Shown here in pieces: positions 55,508 through 64,000 of a DNA stretch of 64,000 nucleotides (position 1 is its first letter; each line of letters begins with the position of its first letter). A program made the translations under genes and the position numbers. This DNA is from Gimesia maris (GTDB taxonomy: Bacteria; Planctomycetota; Planctomycetia; Planctomycetales; Planctomycetaceae), in assembly GCF_008298035.1 (NCBI RefSeq), contig NZ_CP042910.1, forward strand, positions 2,743,001-2,807,000, read 5' to 3'. Under the pieces are notes generated by a model that did not search any database, was not told the DNA's origin, and saw nothing but the letters and a program-made list of their open reading frames with translations.

Positions 55508-57733
55508 ATGATTCAGAATGACGACCAGTTTTCCATGGACCGCAGAACAGCTTTGCAGAATATCGGACTGGCTTTGCTGTCCGCAGGAATCCTTAGTTCT
55601 CCCACGGAACTGGCAAATGTTTTCGCAGCGGAGGAAGACCCGGCATTCAAAGACAGTCGGCTGGGTGCATTGAAAGATCTGAATGGTTACTTCCCCTTTA
55701 CTCCCGCTGATTCGCCGGAAGACTGGGAAAAGCGGGCTGAGTATGTCAGACGACAGATTCAAGTCGCTGCCGGGGTCTGGCCGGAACCCGAGAATACAAA
55801 AATCAAGGCGACCGTCCATGGAAAAGTCGATCGAGATGAGTACACCGTTGAGAAAGTGTTTTTTGAAAGTTCTCCGGGACTGTATGTGACGGGCAACCTG
55901 TATCGTCCGAAAGGCAAATCGGGACCGTTTCCGATGGTGCTCTCGCCGCATGGCCATTTTGCAGAAGGTCGTTTCTATGACAGGGGCGCACAGAAAGTTC
56001 AGGCTGATATTAAAGCGGGCGCAGAAAAATATGAAGTCGGCGGACGCTATCCTCTGCAGGCGCGTTGCGTTGAACTGGCCCGGATGGGCTGCATGGTTTT
56101 TCATTATGATATGCTGGGTTACGCCGATGGTTTCTGTTTGAGTTATGATCTGATCCACCGCTTTGCGAAACAGCGCCCTGAAATGTCGAGTGAAAAGAAC
56201 TGGGGACTGTTCAGCGCGCAATCAGAATTGCGGTTAATCAGTGCGCTGGGCTTGCAGACATTGAACTCGATTCGTGCTCTGGACTGGGTCTGCTCACTGT
56301 CGGAAGTTGATCAGAAACGGATCGGGATTACGGGAGCCAGTGGCGGCGGAACACAGACATTTATTCTGGCCGCCATCGATCAGCGTATTACCGCTGCGTT
56401 TCCCGCAGTGATGGTTTCTACCGCGATGCAGGGGGGGTGTACCTGTGAAAATGCGACCTATCTGCGCGTCGGTACGGGCAATATAGAATTCGCAGCGTTA
56501 CTGGCACCGCGACCGTTAGGCATGACCGCAGCGGATGACTGGACCAAAGAAATTGAAAGCAAAGGTCTGCCGGAACTGAAACAGCATTTTAAAATGCTGG
56601 GTGTGCCTGAGAAAGTGAGCGGTAAGTATTACCCGTTCCCGCATAATTATAATTATGTCAGTCGGGCGATGATGTATGAGTTTTTCAATCAGCATTTTCA
56701 ATTGGGTATGTCTTCACCCATTGTCGAAGAAGATTTCAAGCCGCTTTCTCGTGAGGAATTAAGCGTCTGGAACAAAACATACCCGGCACCTCCCGGAGAT
56801 GAACAGTCGGAAATTAAAATTCTGCATACACTGGCGAAGAATAATACGGAGCAGATTAAACGACTGACGCCATACGATCAAACGAGTCTGCAAGAATACC
56901 GCAGAGTTGTCGGCGGCGCGATTCAAGTAATGATCGGCCGTTCGCTGCCTGATAAAGAAGACCTGGAACCAGAAAATCTTTCTGAAGAAGCCAAATCGGG
57001 CTATCGTCAATATCATACATTGATCAAAAACAGGCGACATGGGGAAGTGACTCCCACCCTGTTCTTTTTGCCTGACCAGTGGAATCAGAAAGTGGTGATC
57101 TGGTTAGACGACCAGGGAAAAGCGGGTCTGTTGAAAGCAGATGGAAGTCTCAAAACACCTATCCAGCGACTGGTTGATACCGGGACTGCTGTGGCGGGTA
57201 TCGATGTTTTATACCAGGGGGAATTCAATCAGCTGCAGCCTGCTCCCACGGAAATGCCTGTCGTTAAAAACCCCCGTGAATTCGCCGGGTATACTCTGGG
57301 CTATAATCATCCCATCGTTTCGAAGCAGGTGCATGACATCCTGAATGTGCTTTCCTTTTCGAAATATCATGATAGCCAGCCACAATCGATTTCTCTGGCT
57401 GGTTTCGGATTTTCCGGGGTACTGGCAGCGGCAGCTTGTGCACACTCTTCCGATGTGGTTGAGAAGCTGGCGGTTGATACAGGCGGATTTCATTTTGCGG
57501 AGATCACCAACATTCGTGATCTGCGTTTGTGGCCTGGTGCCGTCAAGTATGGTGATGTCGAAGGGGTACTGTCTCTCTGCCAGCCGGCATCACTCTGGCT
57601 TGCGGGAAATTCCAGTTCGATTCCAGAGTTGATCCAGGCAACATACAATGCGGCCGGCCAACTGCATCAGGTGACTTTGTATAATGACAAGGGAAATCGA
57701 CAGGCAGCAGCTGTCAAATGGCTGTTACAGTGA
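55508..57733 (+). CDS. Exported acetyl xylan esterase-like alpha/beta hydrolase
   Basis: A large hydrolase, 741 residues from ATG 55508 or 764 from ATG 55439. The N-terminus has a Tat-type signal, DRRTALQNIG followed by a hydrophobic stretch ending near FAAEED, so it is exported folded. The alpha/beta-hydrolase core has the nucleophile elbow GITGASGGGTQTF and upstream blocks PMVLSPHGHFA and VFHYDMLGYADG, as in acetyl xylan esterase-like proteins of planctomycetes. A second, less conserved region fills the C-terminal 300 residues. The substrate is probably an acylated polysaccharide but cannot be proven. It appears to be monocistronic. Confidence 0.82.
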   Translation: MIQNDDQFSMDRRTALQNIGLALLSAGILSSPTELANVFAAEEDPAFKDSRLGALKDLNGYFPFTPADSPEDWEKRAEYVRRQIQVAAGVWPEPENTKIKATVHGKVDRDEYTVEKVFFESSPGLYVTGNLYRPKGKSGPFPMVLSPHGHFAEGRFYDRGAQKVQADIKAGAEKYEVGGRYPLQARCVELARMGCMVFHYDMLGYADGFCLSYDLIHRFAKQRPEMSSEKNWGLFSAQSELRLISALGLQTLNSIRALDWVCSLSEVDQKRIGITGASGGGTQTFILAAIDQRITAAFPAVMVSTAMQGGCTCENATYLRVGTGNIEFAALLAPRPLGMTAADDWTKEIESKGLPELKQHFKMLGVPEKVSGKYYPFPHNYNYVSRAMMYEFFNQHFQLGMSSPIVEEDFKPLSREELSVWNKTYPAPPGDEQSEIKILHTLAKNNTEQIKRLTPYDQTSLQEYRRVVGGAIQVMIGRSLPDKEDLEPENLSEEAKSGYRQYHTLIKNRRHGEVTPTLFFLPDQWNQKVVIWLDDQGKAGLLKADGSLKTPIQRLVDTGTAVAGIDVLYQGEFNQLQPAPTEMPVVKNPREFAGYTLGYNHPIVSKQVHDILNVLSFSKYHDSQPQSISLAGFGFSGVLAAAACAHSSDVVEKLAVDTGGFHFAEITNIRDLRLWPGAVKYGDVEGVLSLCQPASLWLAGNSSSIPELIQATYNAAGQLHQVTLYNDKGNRQAAAVKWLLQ

Positions 57734-57872
57734 TGTGCAACAACAGACGGCTTCTTTTGAAATACAGATATTTTTGATGCATTCCTGTCTGCGCTGATTA
57801 TACTATGGTAAACTTTTGCTCTGGTGTATTACCAGCAGTTGTCTGGCCCACTTTTTTCTCGGGGAGTCTTCC

Positions 57873-59441
57873 ATGTTTGCGCGCATCCATACACAAGTAT
57901 GCTCTGTCTATGTCTGTTTGACTGTCCGCTTCTGTCTGCTGATCAGCTTTTGCCTGCTGACGATCTCGGCAACGTCTGCATTCAGTCTGGCCGCTGATCA
58001 GCTGCCACTGAAATACAAATGGGATAAAGGCCAGCAGTATGCGTATCGAGTAAAAATTGAAGTCAACATGGAAAACTATGAAGAGACATTGAGTGGTGTG
58101 GAAATATATGATGTGACGGCCGCGGATGACAATTCATTCTCGCTGCGCTGTTCGGGGAATTTAAATTCGGTGACGAAAAGCAAAAGCCGGCGTCCGTTAA
58201 TTCCCCCCATGCGAATGCACCGTCATCGCAGTCCTTTTGCCGGACTGTCTGGCAGTTTTGCAGGGGCATTCGAACAGCATTCTCTTGAACTAAACCGTCA
58301 TGGTGAAATTGATACCGTCAAGGGGTCATCGCTACTGCCTTATCTGCTGGGGCACCTTTCGCAGATCAACCTGATTCCACTCTCTCCGGATGGCCAGCGT
58401 AGCTGGTCCGAGTCGGAGAAAAGCAGTATTTCAGTCATCTCTTCATCTACTCGAATTTCGTCTCCTTTGCGGGGGCCTGGCATTGATAAGACGATGGGGG
58501 CGAAAAAAACATCGGAATATAAAATTACCGGTCAGGAAGGAGACCTGGTTACCATCGAAGCCAGCTATTCCTATCGCACGATATCGACAATTGATGACAG
58601 TGAGCCGGAAGTCGAACTGACGGGAACCGGTATCATTCAGTTTGATCAGAAACAGGGGTGTGTTCAGAATCTGTCCCTGAATTACAAGCTCATTCAGCGT
58701 TCAGAAAACAGCACACAAAAAATTCCGATTACACTCTCATCTACTTTATTAAGTACAGACGAACTGACAAAGCTGAAAGCAGAACAGAAGGCAGCCATGG
58801 CAAAGCATGCTGCAGAGAAGAAGAAGCGTGAGGATGCGGCCCGATTTGAGATTCCCGAAAACATTGACGATGAATTGAAATTGATTCTGACAGATCTGTC
58901 GACGAAAAATGTGCTCAAACGCAAAGCAGCATTACAGAAGTTAAGTCAGACAAAACCGGATCAGGAAAACCCGGATATCTCCGGGATCTTAATCGGAATT
59001 TTAGAAAGCAAAGATATCACCGTTGTGCAGGATGCTTCGCGCGCACTGGCAGTCTGGTCGACCAGGGCTGACATCCCGGCAATGACCGGGCTTTTAAAAG
59101 AAGTGAATATCCTGGGGCAGGCGAGTGTTATGGAAGCTATTCTGAAACATGAAACACCGGAAGGAGTAACGGCGGTCGCTGAACTGCTGAAGGATCCCAT
59201 TAAAGCCCATAATGCTTCCAAGAAACTGATAGAGTATGGAAGCGGGGCAGAGGATGCTGTTTTGAAACAGCTGGATCCGGATCAGTTTATCGTGCTGGTC
59301 AACGTCTTTCGGGTACTGAAAGAGATCGGCACAGAGAAAAGTCTGAAAAAAATTGAGGAAGTGAATCAATCGACAACAAATAACAACTTCCGTTTTCAGG
59401 CAGCATCTACTGTCAAGGCGATTGAATCGCGGATCAACTGA
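57873..59441 (+). CDS. Secreted protein with C-terminal HEAT-like repeats, unknown function
   Basis: From ATG 57873 (GGGGAG upstream) the protein has 522 residues. A signal peptide at about 8-42 ends in FSLAAD. A beta-rich domain (about 45-300) begins PLKYKWDKGQQYAYRV, which resembles planctomycete secreted proteins with a DUF6263-like start. A basic, Lys/Ala-rich helix follows (about 305-330). The C-terminal third has helical HEAT-type repeats (for example GILIGILESKDITVVQDASRALAVW and GVTAVAELLKDP). The frame is open to 57816 but without a good start. Its role is unknown. It is convergent with the TPR lipoprotein gene. Confidence 0.65.
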   Translation: MFARIHTQVCSVYVCLTVRFCLLISFCLLTISATSAFSLAADQLPLKYKWDKGQQYAYRVKIEVNMENYEETLSGVEIYDVTAADDNSFSLRCSGNLNSVTKSKSRRPLIPPMRMHRHRSPFAGLSGSFAGAFEQHSLELNRHGEIDTVKGSSLLPYLLGHLSQINLIPLSPDGQRSWSESEKSSISVISSSTRISSPLRGPGIDKTMGAKKTSEYKITGQEGDLVTIEASYSYRTISTIDDSEPEVELTGTGIIQFDQKQGCVQNLSLNYKLIQRSENSTQKIPITLSSTLLSTDELTKLKAEQKAAMAKHAAEKKKREDAARFEIPENIDDELKLILTDLSTKNVLKRKAALQKLSQTKPDQENPDISGILIGILESKDITVVQDASRALAVWSTRADIPAMTGLLKEVNILGQASVMEAILKHETPEGVTAVAELLKDPIKAHNASKKLIEYGSGAEDAVLKQLDPDQFIVLVNVFRVLKEIGTEKSLKKIEEVNQSTTNNNFRFQAASTVKAIESRIN

Positions 59442-59454
59442 TTGATTCAGTTGT

Positions 59455-60675
59455 TTATGGACCGGTCAGCTCATCGGGTGAACGGAACATGGGTTCTTCT
59501 GCAGGGATCTCGTTCGAAATCCGGATAATGGCCGGGGTGTCTTCATCGGTGATTTCATCATCGGTAATTTCATCCAGGCTGCGGAACGAATTGATTTCCA
59601 GTGGTTCCAGAAATTCTTCTTCCTGTTTCTGTACCTGAGGTTCGATTCTGGCTGCAGGAGTTGTCGGCTGGCTTGGGGCAAGCAGTTCTTTTTTGAGAGT
59701 TGCCTGTGACACCAGTTTCTGTCTTGTCTCTTTGACTGGTGCATCAAGTGACTGCCGCGATACTACAGGAACGACCTCTTTGGCGCTCACTAACTGAGTC
59801 GTCTGCTGAGCAGGTATTTTACGAAAATTCTGTTCTGCAGACGGTTTTGCCGTTTCCGTCCGACTGGCGACACTTTCTTTCGTGACTGTTTTTTCAATGA
59901 AAGGATTCTTCGTCACCGGTTTCTCAGGGACGGTTTGAGCTGGCTGTGGTTGAGTGGAAGCGAGTTGCTGTTCCTCTTTTACCTGTGGCTGTTTTTCCTG
60001 TTTTGCAACATAAATATTTTTCATCACAGCTAATTCAGCTGCAGCAAGACCCGCTGCTTCCAGCGTTGGATCAGCCGTCAAAGCCAGGTCGTATTCCTTG
60101 AGCGCCATCTCTCCCTCACCACGCTGGGTATGAATATATGCCACATTCGCGTGTGCTTCCGCTTCCGGCATGATATTGCGGAAGAGAGTATAGCTTTCTT
60201 TGAACCGGCCCTGGTGTCCTACTGTTAACGCCAGGTTGTTCATGATTCGTTTATTATTCGCATCGTTTTGCAGTGCTGCCGTCAGTACTTTTTCCGCAGC
60301 ATCATATTGAGCGCGTTTATACAGAGCGTAACCGAAGTCATTAAGAACTTCGGAATTATTCGGGTCAAGCTGTTTTGCCTGAGTGAAGTAACGAGTGGCT
60401 GCCACAGAATCACCCAGTTGGGAACAGACTATCCCCAGCCGATGGCAGGCGACCACACTGCGAGGATTTTTTTTCAGATAGACTTCATACTGCTTTCGGG
60501 CTGCCAGCCATTCTTTTTTATGCTCAAAACTGCGAGCTGCAGTAAGTACTTTTTCTGAATGATGTTTTCCCGGTAAAGCTGATTTCACTCTGGCAACCTG
60601 AGTTCCCATCTGGGCGCATCCCTGGAGTGAAATGATGAGGATTACAGCTGAACAAAACAATCCTTTGTCGTTCAT
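59455..60675 (-). CDS. TadD-like TPR lipoprotein
   Basis: A 406-residue lipoprotein with the lipobox LQGC at about 17-20 and five or so TPR repeats between about 45 and 215 (for example YFTQAKQLDPNNSEVLNDFGYALYKRAQYDAAEKVL). The rest is a Glu/Gln/Pro/Thr-rich disordered tail. This is the layout of TadD, the pilotin-like TPR lipoprotein of Tad systems. With the secretin and OmpA/CpaD-like lipoprotein on the same strand, a role in outer-membrane export is likely but not proven. It has its own upstream gap after a terminator. Confidence 0.65.
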   Translation of the reverse strand: MNDKGLFCSAVILIISLQGCAQMGTQVARVKSALPGKHHSEKVLTAARSFEHKKEWLAARKQYEVYLKKNPRSVVACHRLGIVCSQLGDSVAATRYFTQAKQLDPNNSEVLNDFGYALYKRAQYDAAEKVLTAALQNDANNKRIMNNLALTVGHQGRFKESYTLFRNIMPEAEAHANVAYIHTQRGEGEMALKEYDLALTADPTLEAAGLAAAELAVMKNIYVAKQEKQPQVKEEQQLASTQPQPAQTVPEKPVTKNPFIEKTVTKESVASRTETAKPSAEQNFRKIPAQQTTQLVSAKEVVPVVSRQSLDAPVKETRQKLVSQATLKKELLAPSQPTTPAARIEPQVQKQEEEFLEPLEINSFRSLDEITDDEITDEDTPAIIRISNEIPAEEPMFRSPDELTGP

Positions 60676-60810
60676 AACTCTGTCCTGACGTAAATCGACT
60701 TTAATATTGAGGAATTCACCTGGAATTCCATGGTGTCACAGTGATAAAAATCGTCTGTAGAAATGGTTGATAAATTTTACTTCTGTGAAGAGAAATGTGA
60801 GCGGATGGTT

Positions 60811-60849
60811 TTTATCAAAAAGTGGACGGATTCACTGGAATCCGTCCAC
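60811..60849 (-). terminator. Rho-independent terminator after the OmpA/CpaD-like lipoprotein gene
   Basis: GTGGACGGATTC and GAATCCGTCCAC form a perfect 12-bp stem with a 4-base loop (60822-60849). Read on the minus strand it is followed by TTTTT, then GATAAAA. It lies about 30 bases after the end of the lipoprotein gene, separating it from the TPR gene. Confidence 0.88.
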
Positions 60850-60879
60850 CACAAATCAATTCGATTGATTCAGCCTGGA

Positions 60880-61464
60880 TTAGAAGACACCAGCTCCGCC
60901 TCCGCCGCCCATTCCACCAAAGCCGCCACCGAATCCACCACCGCCACCACCGCGATTCATGAATCCATTGGAGTAAGCTCTGTAGGCTTCGAATCCTTCA
61001 AAGCCAGGTGTGAAGGCAGGTGCCACAACAACGCGTTCATCCGCATCCTGAACGTTCATTGACTGCAGCATCTTGACAATCACGTTGCGCCGATGCATGT
61101 CCAGGTCATCGTTGCCATGGATCGGATATTTATATTCCGAAGATGCACTGACCGACATCGAACTGGGTTCGACAACAACCGGGAACGGTGTTGAGCCCAT
61201 GCGGACAGCGATCTGTTTAATGTGATCTTCACCAGCGGCATTGAGTTTTGCAGTCGCGCCTACGAATTCACTTTCGACAATCACGAAGTCGGAAGCTTCT
61301 CCGTTTTCTTCCTGCTTTTGCCAAATGTCATCACTGATGGTTCCCAGTGGCGCTACAGAGTCGTAGGGAATTTCTGCGTGATGTTGTTTATGTTGGCAAC
61401 CACTGATCAGCATTGCTGCTAATGCAATAGCAGGCAAACTTGCAATTATGGGTTGTATAGACAT
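60880..61464 (-). CDS. OmpA/CpaD-like lipoprotein with glycine-rich tail
   Basis: A 194-residue protein with lipobox ISGC at about 20-23, so it should be lipidated. The middle (about 60-155) is OmpA/CpaD-like: IKQIAVRMGSTPFPVVVEPSS and a DLDMHRRNVIVKMLQSMNVQDADERVVVAPAF block that resembles the end of an OmpA domain. The last 25 residues are nearly all Gly and Phe. AAGGAAGT precedes the ATG at 61464. It lies between the secretin and the TPR lipoprotein, as cpaD or its equivalent does in Tad loci. Confidence 0.6.
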   Translation of the reverse strand: MSIQPIIASLPAIALAAMLISGCQHKQHHAEIPYDSVAPLGTISDDIWQKQEENGEASDFVIVESEFVGATAKLNAAGEDHIKQIAVRMGSTPFPVVVEPSSMSVSASSEYKYPIHGNDDLDMHRRNVIVKMLQSMNVQDADERVVVAPAFTPGFEGFEAYRAYSNGFMNRGGGGGGFGGGFGGMGGGGGAGVF

Positions 61465-61556
61465 CGCTTACTTCCTTGTATTTCTCTCACATTCGTTTCA
61501 AAAATGTGATTGGAATTTTATAGGTATCATTTGGCAAAGAAATAATCATTTAAAAA

Positions 61557-63230
61557 TTATTCAGAGAATCCGTAGTCACCATTGATGTAATACTTATCAC
61601 ACTTGCTCTGGTGAATGAAATCTTTCTGTTGCTGGTGAATCCGTTTTTTCTGCATGTACCAGACTGTGCTTCGATGATGCACATCAGGTTTGCCTTCAAT
61701 ATTATTCATAAAGAAGAAGTCCACATCACCTGGCTCGGTGACTTCCATGCCCGGCAGCACGGTTGGGGCGTCTTCTGGTTCCATCGGATGTACCAGTTCG
61801 GGGCTGATCAGGATGATCAATTCTGTCTCGTCGCGGGAAACTCCCTTGTTAGAGAACAGTGGGCCTACCAGGGGGATATCTCCAATGAAGGGAACGCGGT
61901 TCAAGTCACCCCGCTGTTGTTCCTGGAGCAGACCGGCGATCGCCAGTACTTGTCCTTCCCGCAGATCAACTGTCGTGGTGACAGCTTGAACATTCACACC
62001 CAGAACCCCACCTGAAGTTAATGCAGGATTGACCGTACTGAATGAAGGAGACACCTGTAATCGAATTCGATCTTTATCCAGCACTGTCGGCAGGAAGGAT
62101 AACTGAGTACCAAATCCTTTAAAGGTTGTCGTGGCTGCCTGAGCACCACCGACCCCGACCACAGTCGGTACCGCGAATTCTCCACCAGAGATAAAGTTGG
62201 CGGTACGTCCACTGATGGTGACCAGGTTTGGTTCTGCTAAAATTTTCGCATAACCATTCTGTGCGAGAGCCGAGATAAACACGTCGACATCACTGCTGGT
62301 AAAGGAAGCTGTCACAAGACCAGTCCCCCCATTGCCCAGTTGTTGCGCCACACCGGTGAATAACTGAGCCCAGCCAAAATCTCCGGACTGAGCAATGATG
62401 TTGGTGCTTGCGGTACGGGCTGCAGACCGGTCGATCTGAGCGATACGGACTTTAAGCATGATCTGTTTTTCGCCAGGCACTTTCAACATGTCGATGACGG
62501 TTGCTTCTGGAAGCATGGCACCACCGGGGAATGGATCAGCGGCTGCACCATCTGCGAACAGAGATCCGCCTCCCCCTCCACCACCCTGGCCGCCACCTGA
62601 ACCGGAACGGGCACGGATAATGGTTATGATCTGGACTGCTTCCTGTTCATCCCTGGCCTGCCCACGGACAATCAGTTTGTCTGCAAACGGGACAAGTTGA
62701 ATTTTGCTGTTCGGGAAGAACTCGTTAATCATTTTCTGGAATTCGCCGTATTCCATACGACGAAGATCTTCGATGGAATTGTCACCCTCTACCTTCACCT
62801 GCACGCTGAGGATCTGGGGGTTTGCTTCGTCACCCAGCCAGAGAGTCATAGTGGTAGTACCGGTATCTTTTCCGATGACTTCGACTTCCTGTGAGCCAAA
62901 TGCGACCACTTCAATTTTTGAAGGGTCTGCGATCGCTACACGAAACACATCCATCTTCATTTTCAGAATTTTTGAATGTCGCTGTTGAACACTGAGTTCG
63001 ACTTCAGATTCATAAATCTGATCAACGAGTTGATGGACTTTTTCTTTGGTTTTGGTACTGATGACTGGTGCGAGATTTTTCTTCTTACCAGGCACGTAGT
63101 TATTGGTTTTCAACTTTCCCGGGACAGGAGGAGCTGGTGGAACCTGCGCAGAAAGTGGCGATGCTGTGATAGCGACACCGCAGGCAACAGCCAGCATTGT
63201 GCGTCTTTTCCATGAGGCATTTATAGACAT
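61557..63230 (-). CDS. Type II/Tad pilus secretin (CpaC/RcpA-like)
   Basis: A 557-residue outer-membrane secretin. A signal peptide at about 11-30 ends SPLSAQ. A pilus-secretin N-domain follows with QRHSKILKMKMDVFRVAIADPSKIEVVAF, then N-domain/BON-like repeats, and the secretin core with VPFIGDIPLVGPLFSNKGVSRDETELIILISPELV. A Gly-rich insert (about 215-228) separates the N-domain from the core. The ATG at 63230 has GGGAG upstream. In Tad systems this forms the pore for the pilus. The ATPases and pilin genes are not in the window. Confidence 0.92.
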   Translation of the reverse strand: MSINASWKRRTMLAVACGVAITASPLSAQVPPAPPVPGKLKTNNYVPGKKKNLAPVISTKTKEKVHQLVDQIYESEVELSVQQRHSKILKMKMDVFRVAIADPSKIEVVAFGSQEVEVIGKDTGTTTMTLWLGDEANPQILSVQVKVEGDNSIEDLRRMEYGEFQKMINEFFPNSKIQLVPFADKLIVRGQARDEQEAVQIITIIRARSGSGGGQGGGGGGGSLFADGAAADPFPGGAMLPEATVIDMLKVPGEKQIMLKVRIAQIDRSAARTASTNIIAQSGDFGWAQLFTGVAQQLGNGGTGLVTASFTSSDVDVFISALAQNGYAKILAEPNLVTISGRTANFISGGEFAVPTVVGVGGAQAATTTFKGFGTQLSFLPTVLDKDRIRLQVSPSFSTVNPALTSGGVLGVNVQAVTTTVDLREGQVLAIAGLLQEQQRGDLNRVPFIGDIPLVGPLFSNKGVSRDETELIILISPELVHPMEPEDAPTVLPGMEVTEPGDVDFFFMNNIEGKPDVHHRSTVWYMQKKRIHQQQKDFIHQSKCDKYYINGDYGFSE

Positions 63231-63714
63231 ACTTGTCTCCCAATCCTTTGGTCGTCAATTTTGAGAAATTGGAGTAAGTGATTTATTGAGTTAATTGAAG
63301 TTCAAATAAAACTACGTTTAAAGGAACTTTGTTTTAAACTTAATCCAGGTGTCTGTTCTGTGTTGCCTGCTATCACGCCACTTTATCAAGTGACTTGTGA
63401 GATCTAGAATTATCATGTTTCATGATCGGCAATGAAGGATCTGTTCTTTTCAGACAAATCCCATAGCATCAATCATATCGGTTGGAGCTGTACGGAAGGT
63501 TGATAGTAATTTTGTCGTGTTTCCCAATTTATGTATATTTTAAGATTTTATTGATTTCCTCTATTTTCACTTTACATTAGGACCTTAGCAGGACGAAAAC
63601 GAGATATGGTGGGAAAATATTGTGCTCTGATTCCAGAGTGACTATCAATTGAATGTCCACCATAATGCCTAACCAAAAGTGTTGTTGATACAACGTAAAT
63701 ATAAAGGTGGTCTC
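63231..63714. other. Divergent intergenic region between secretin and a cysteine-rich ORF
   Basis: A 484-bp region without a credible gene. It includes ATCATG-TTT-CATGAT (63412-63426), a 6-bp hairpin. A candidate promoter for the right-hand ORF is TTGTCG (63512-63517), a 16-bp spacer and TATATT (63534-63539), about 175 bp before its start. The secretin side is AT-rich without a clear promoter that I can place. Confidence 0.35.
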
Positions 63715-64000
63715 ATGAATGCGAGTTTTGCATTGCTCATCGGTTTAAGTGTCTGGCAGTACGATGGAGAAGTTGTACCAGTCAACACTGTCAGTGCTCC
63801 CGCCACAATCTCAATGGCAGCATGCCAAAATACCTGTATTACTTCCGATGCTTGTACAGCAGGCGGTTGCACGACAGGAGACCTCTGTCAGCCAGGGGGG
63901 CTCTTCGGTCACTGGGGGATGTGGGGTAACTGTTACAGCAACGATGGTTGCAAATTGAAAAAGCGTAGCTGGTTGTGCTGGAAAACGACGGGTGATATGT
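63715..64000 (+). CDS. Cysteine-rich protein, truncated at the window edge
   Basis: The frame from ATG 63715 stays open to the end of the window (95 codons seen). AAAGGTGG lies 4 bases upstream of the ATG. The N-terminus starts with a short hydrophobic run (FALLIGLSVW), and eight cysteines occur in residues 37 to 88, spaced as in disulfide-bonded secreted proteins. It is not recognised. An upstream in-frame TAA at 63670 limits the start. Its role is unknown, but divergence from the secretin gene may link it to export. Confidence 0.5.
   Translation, partial: MNASFALLIGLSVWQYDGEVVPVNTVSAPATISMAACQNTCITSDACTAGGCTTGDLCQPGGLFGHWGMWGNCYSNDGCKLKKRSWLCWKTTGDM

Overview
The window looks like a chromosomal segment of a planctomycete, probably a Gimesia/Planctomyces-like member of the Planctomycetaceae. 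The evidence is a giant PVC-type protein with propeller, HEAT and CxxCH domains, a DUF1559 pseudopilin-like protein with an H-x-G-x-G/DG tail, a secreted HEAT/TPR-rich protein set, and base composition that looks close to 50% G+C by eye. I see no rRNA, tRNA, insertion sequence, prophage or CRISPR array.

Left part (1-15.6 kb) is housekeeping. It holds an RND efflux pair with a 4-base overlap, panD, a stand-alone sigma-54 activator, a HemX-like membrane protein coupled to hemA, a small membrane protein convergent with hemA, the large heme-binding PVC protein, queA on the minus strand, and a family 4 glycosyltransferase.

From 15.8 to 22.1 kb lies a reduced division/cell-wall (dcw) cluster: mraZ with a promoter and three 10-bp-phased GTGG repeats, a 608-bp non-coding gap, rsmH, a membrane-anchored LysM protein, an FtsL-like protein and ftsI. 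The usual murE/murF/mraY continuation is absent. The same strand instead runs into a TPR protein and a large flagellar cluster.

The flagellar cluster (25.1-46.8 kb) contains a FlgN-like protein, a degenerate sigma-54-activator-like regulator, flgB-flgC-fliE-fliF-fliG-fliH-fliI-fliJ, a MotE-like gene, fliK-flgD-flgE-flbD-motA-motB-fliL-fliN and fliO-fliP-fliQ-fliR-flhB. Notable points are a FliN with repeated FliM-like N-terminal motifs and no fliM in sight, a FliR carrying an EF-hand-like loop, and a FleQ-position regulator lacking the catalytic Walker and GAFTGA residues. flhA, flhF, fliM, the rod/ring genes and flagellin are not in the window.

Downstream, a membrane PP2C phosphatase, an NtrB-like histidine kinase and an NtrC-like response regulator follow on the same strand and may form a signalling block. 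A strong bidirectional terminator separates them from lexA (minus), whose promoter overlaps a 12-bp palindrome. The right end has a DUF1559/secreted-protein pair, a Tat-exported acetyl-xylan-esterase-like hydrolase, a HEAT-repeat secreted protein, and a minus-strand trio (secretin, OmpA/CpaD-like lipoprotein, TadD-like TPR lipoprotein) resembling part of a Tad/type II export system. A truncated cysteine-rich ORF runs off the right edge.

A roughly 95-bp repeat with conserved hairpins and variable loops occurs twice (19830-19925 and 51992-52086) and matches no feature I can name.
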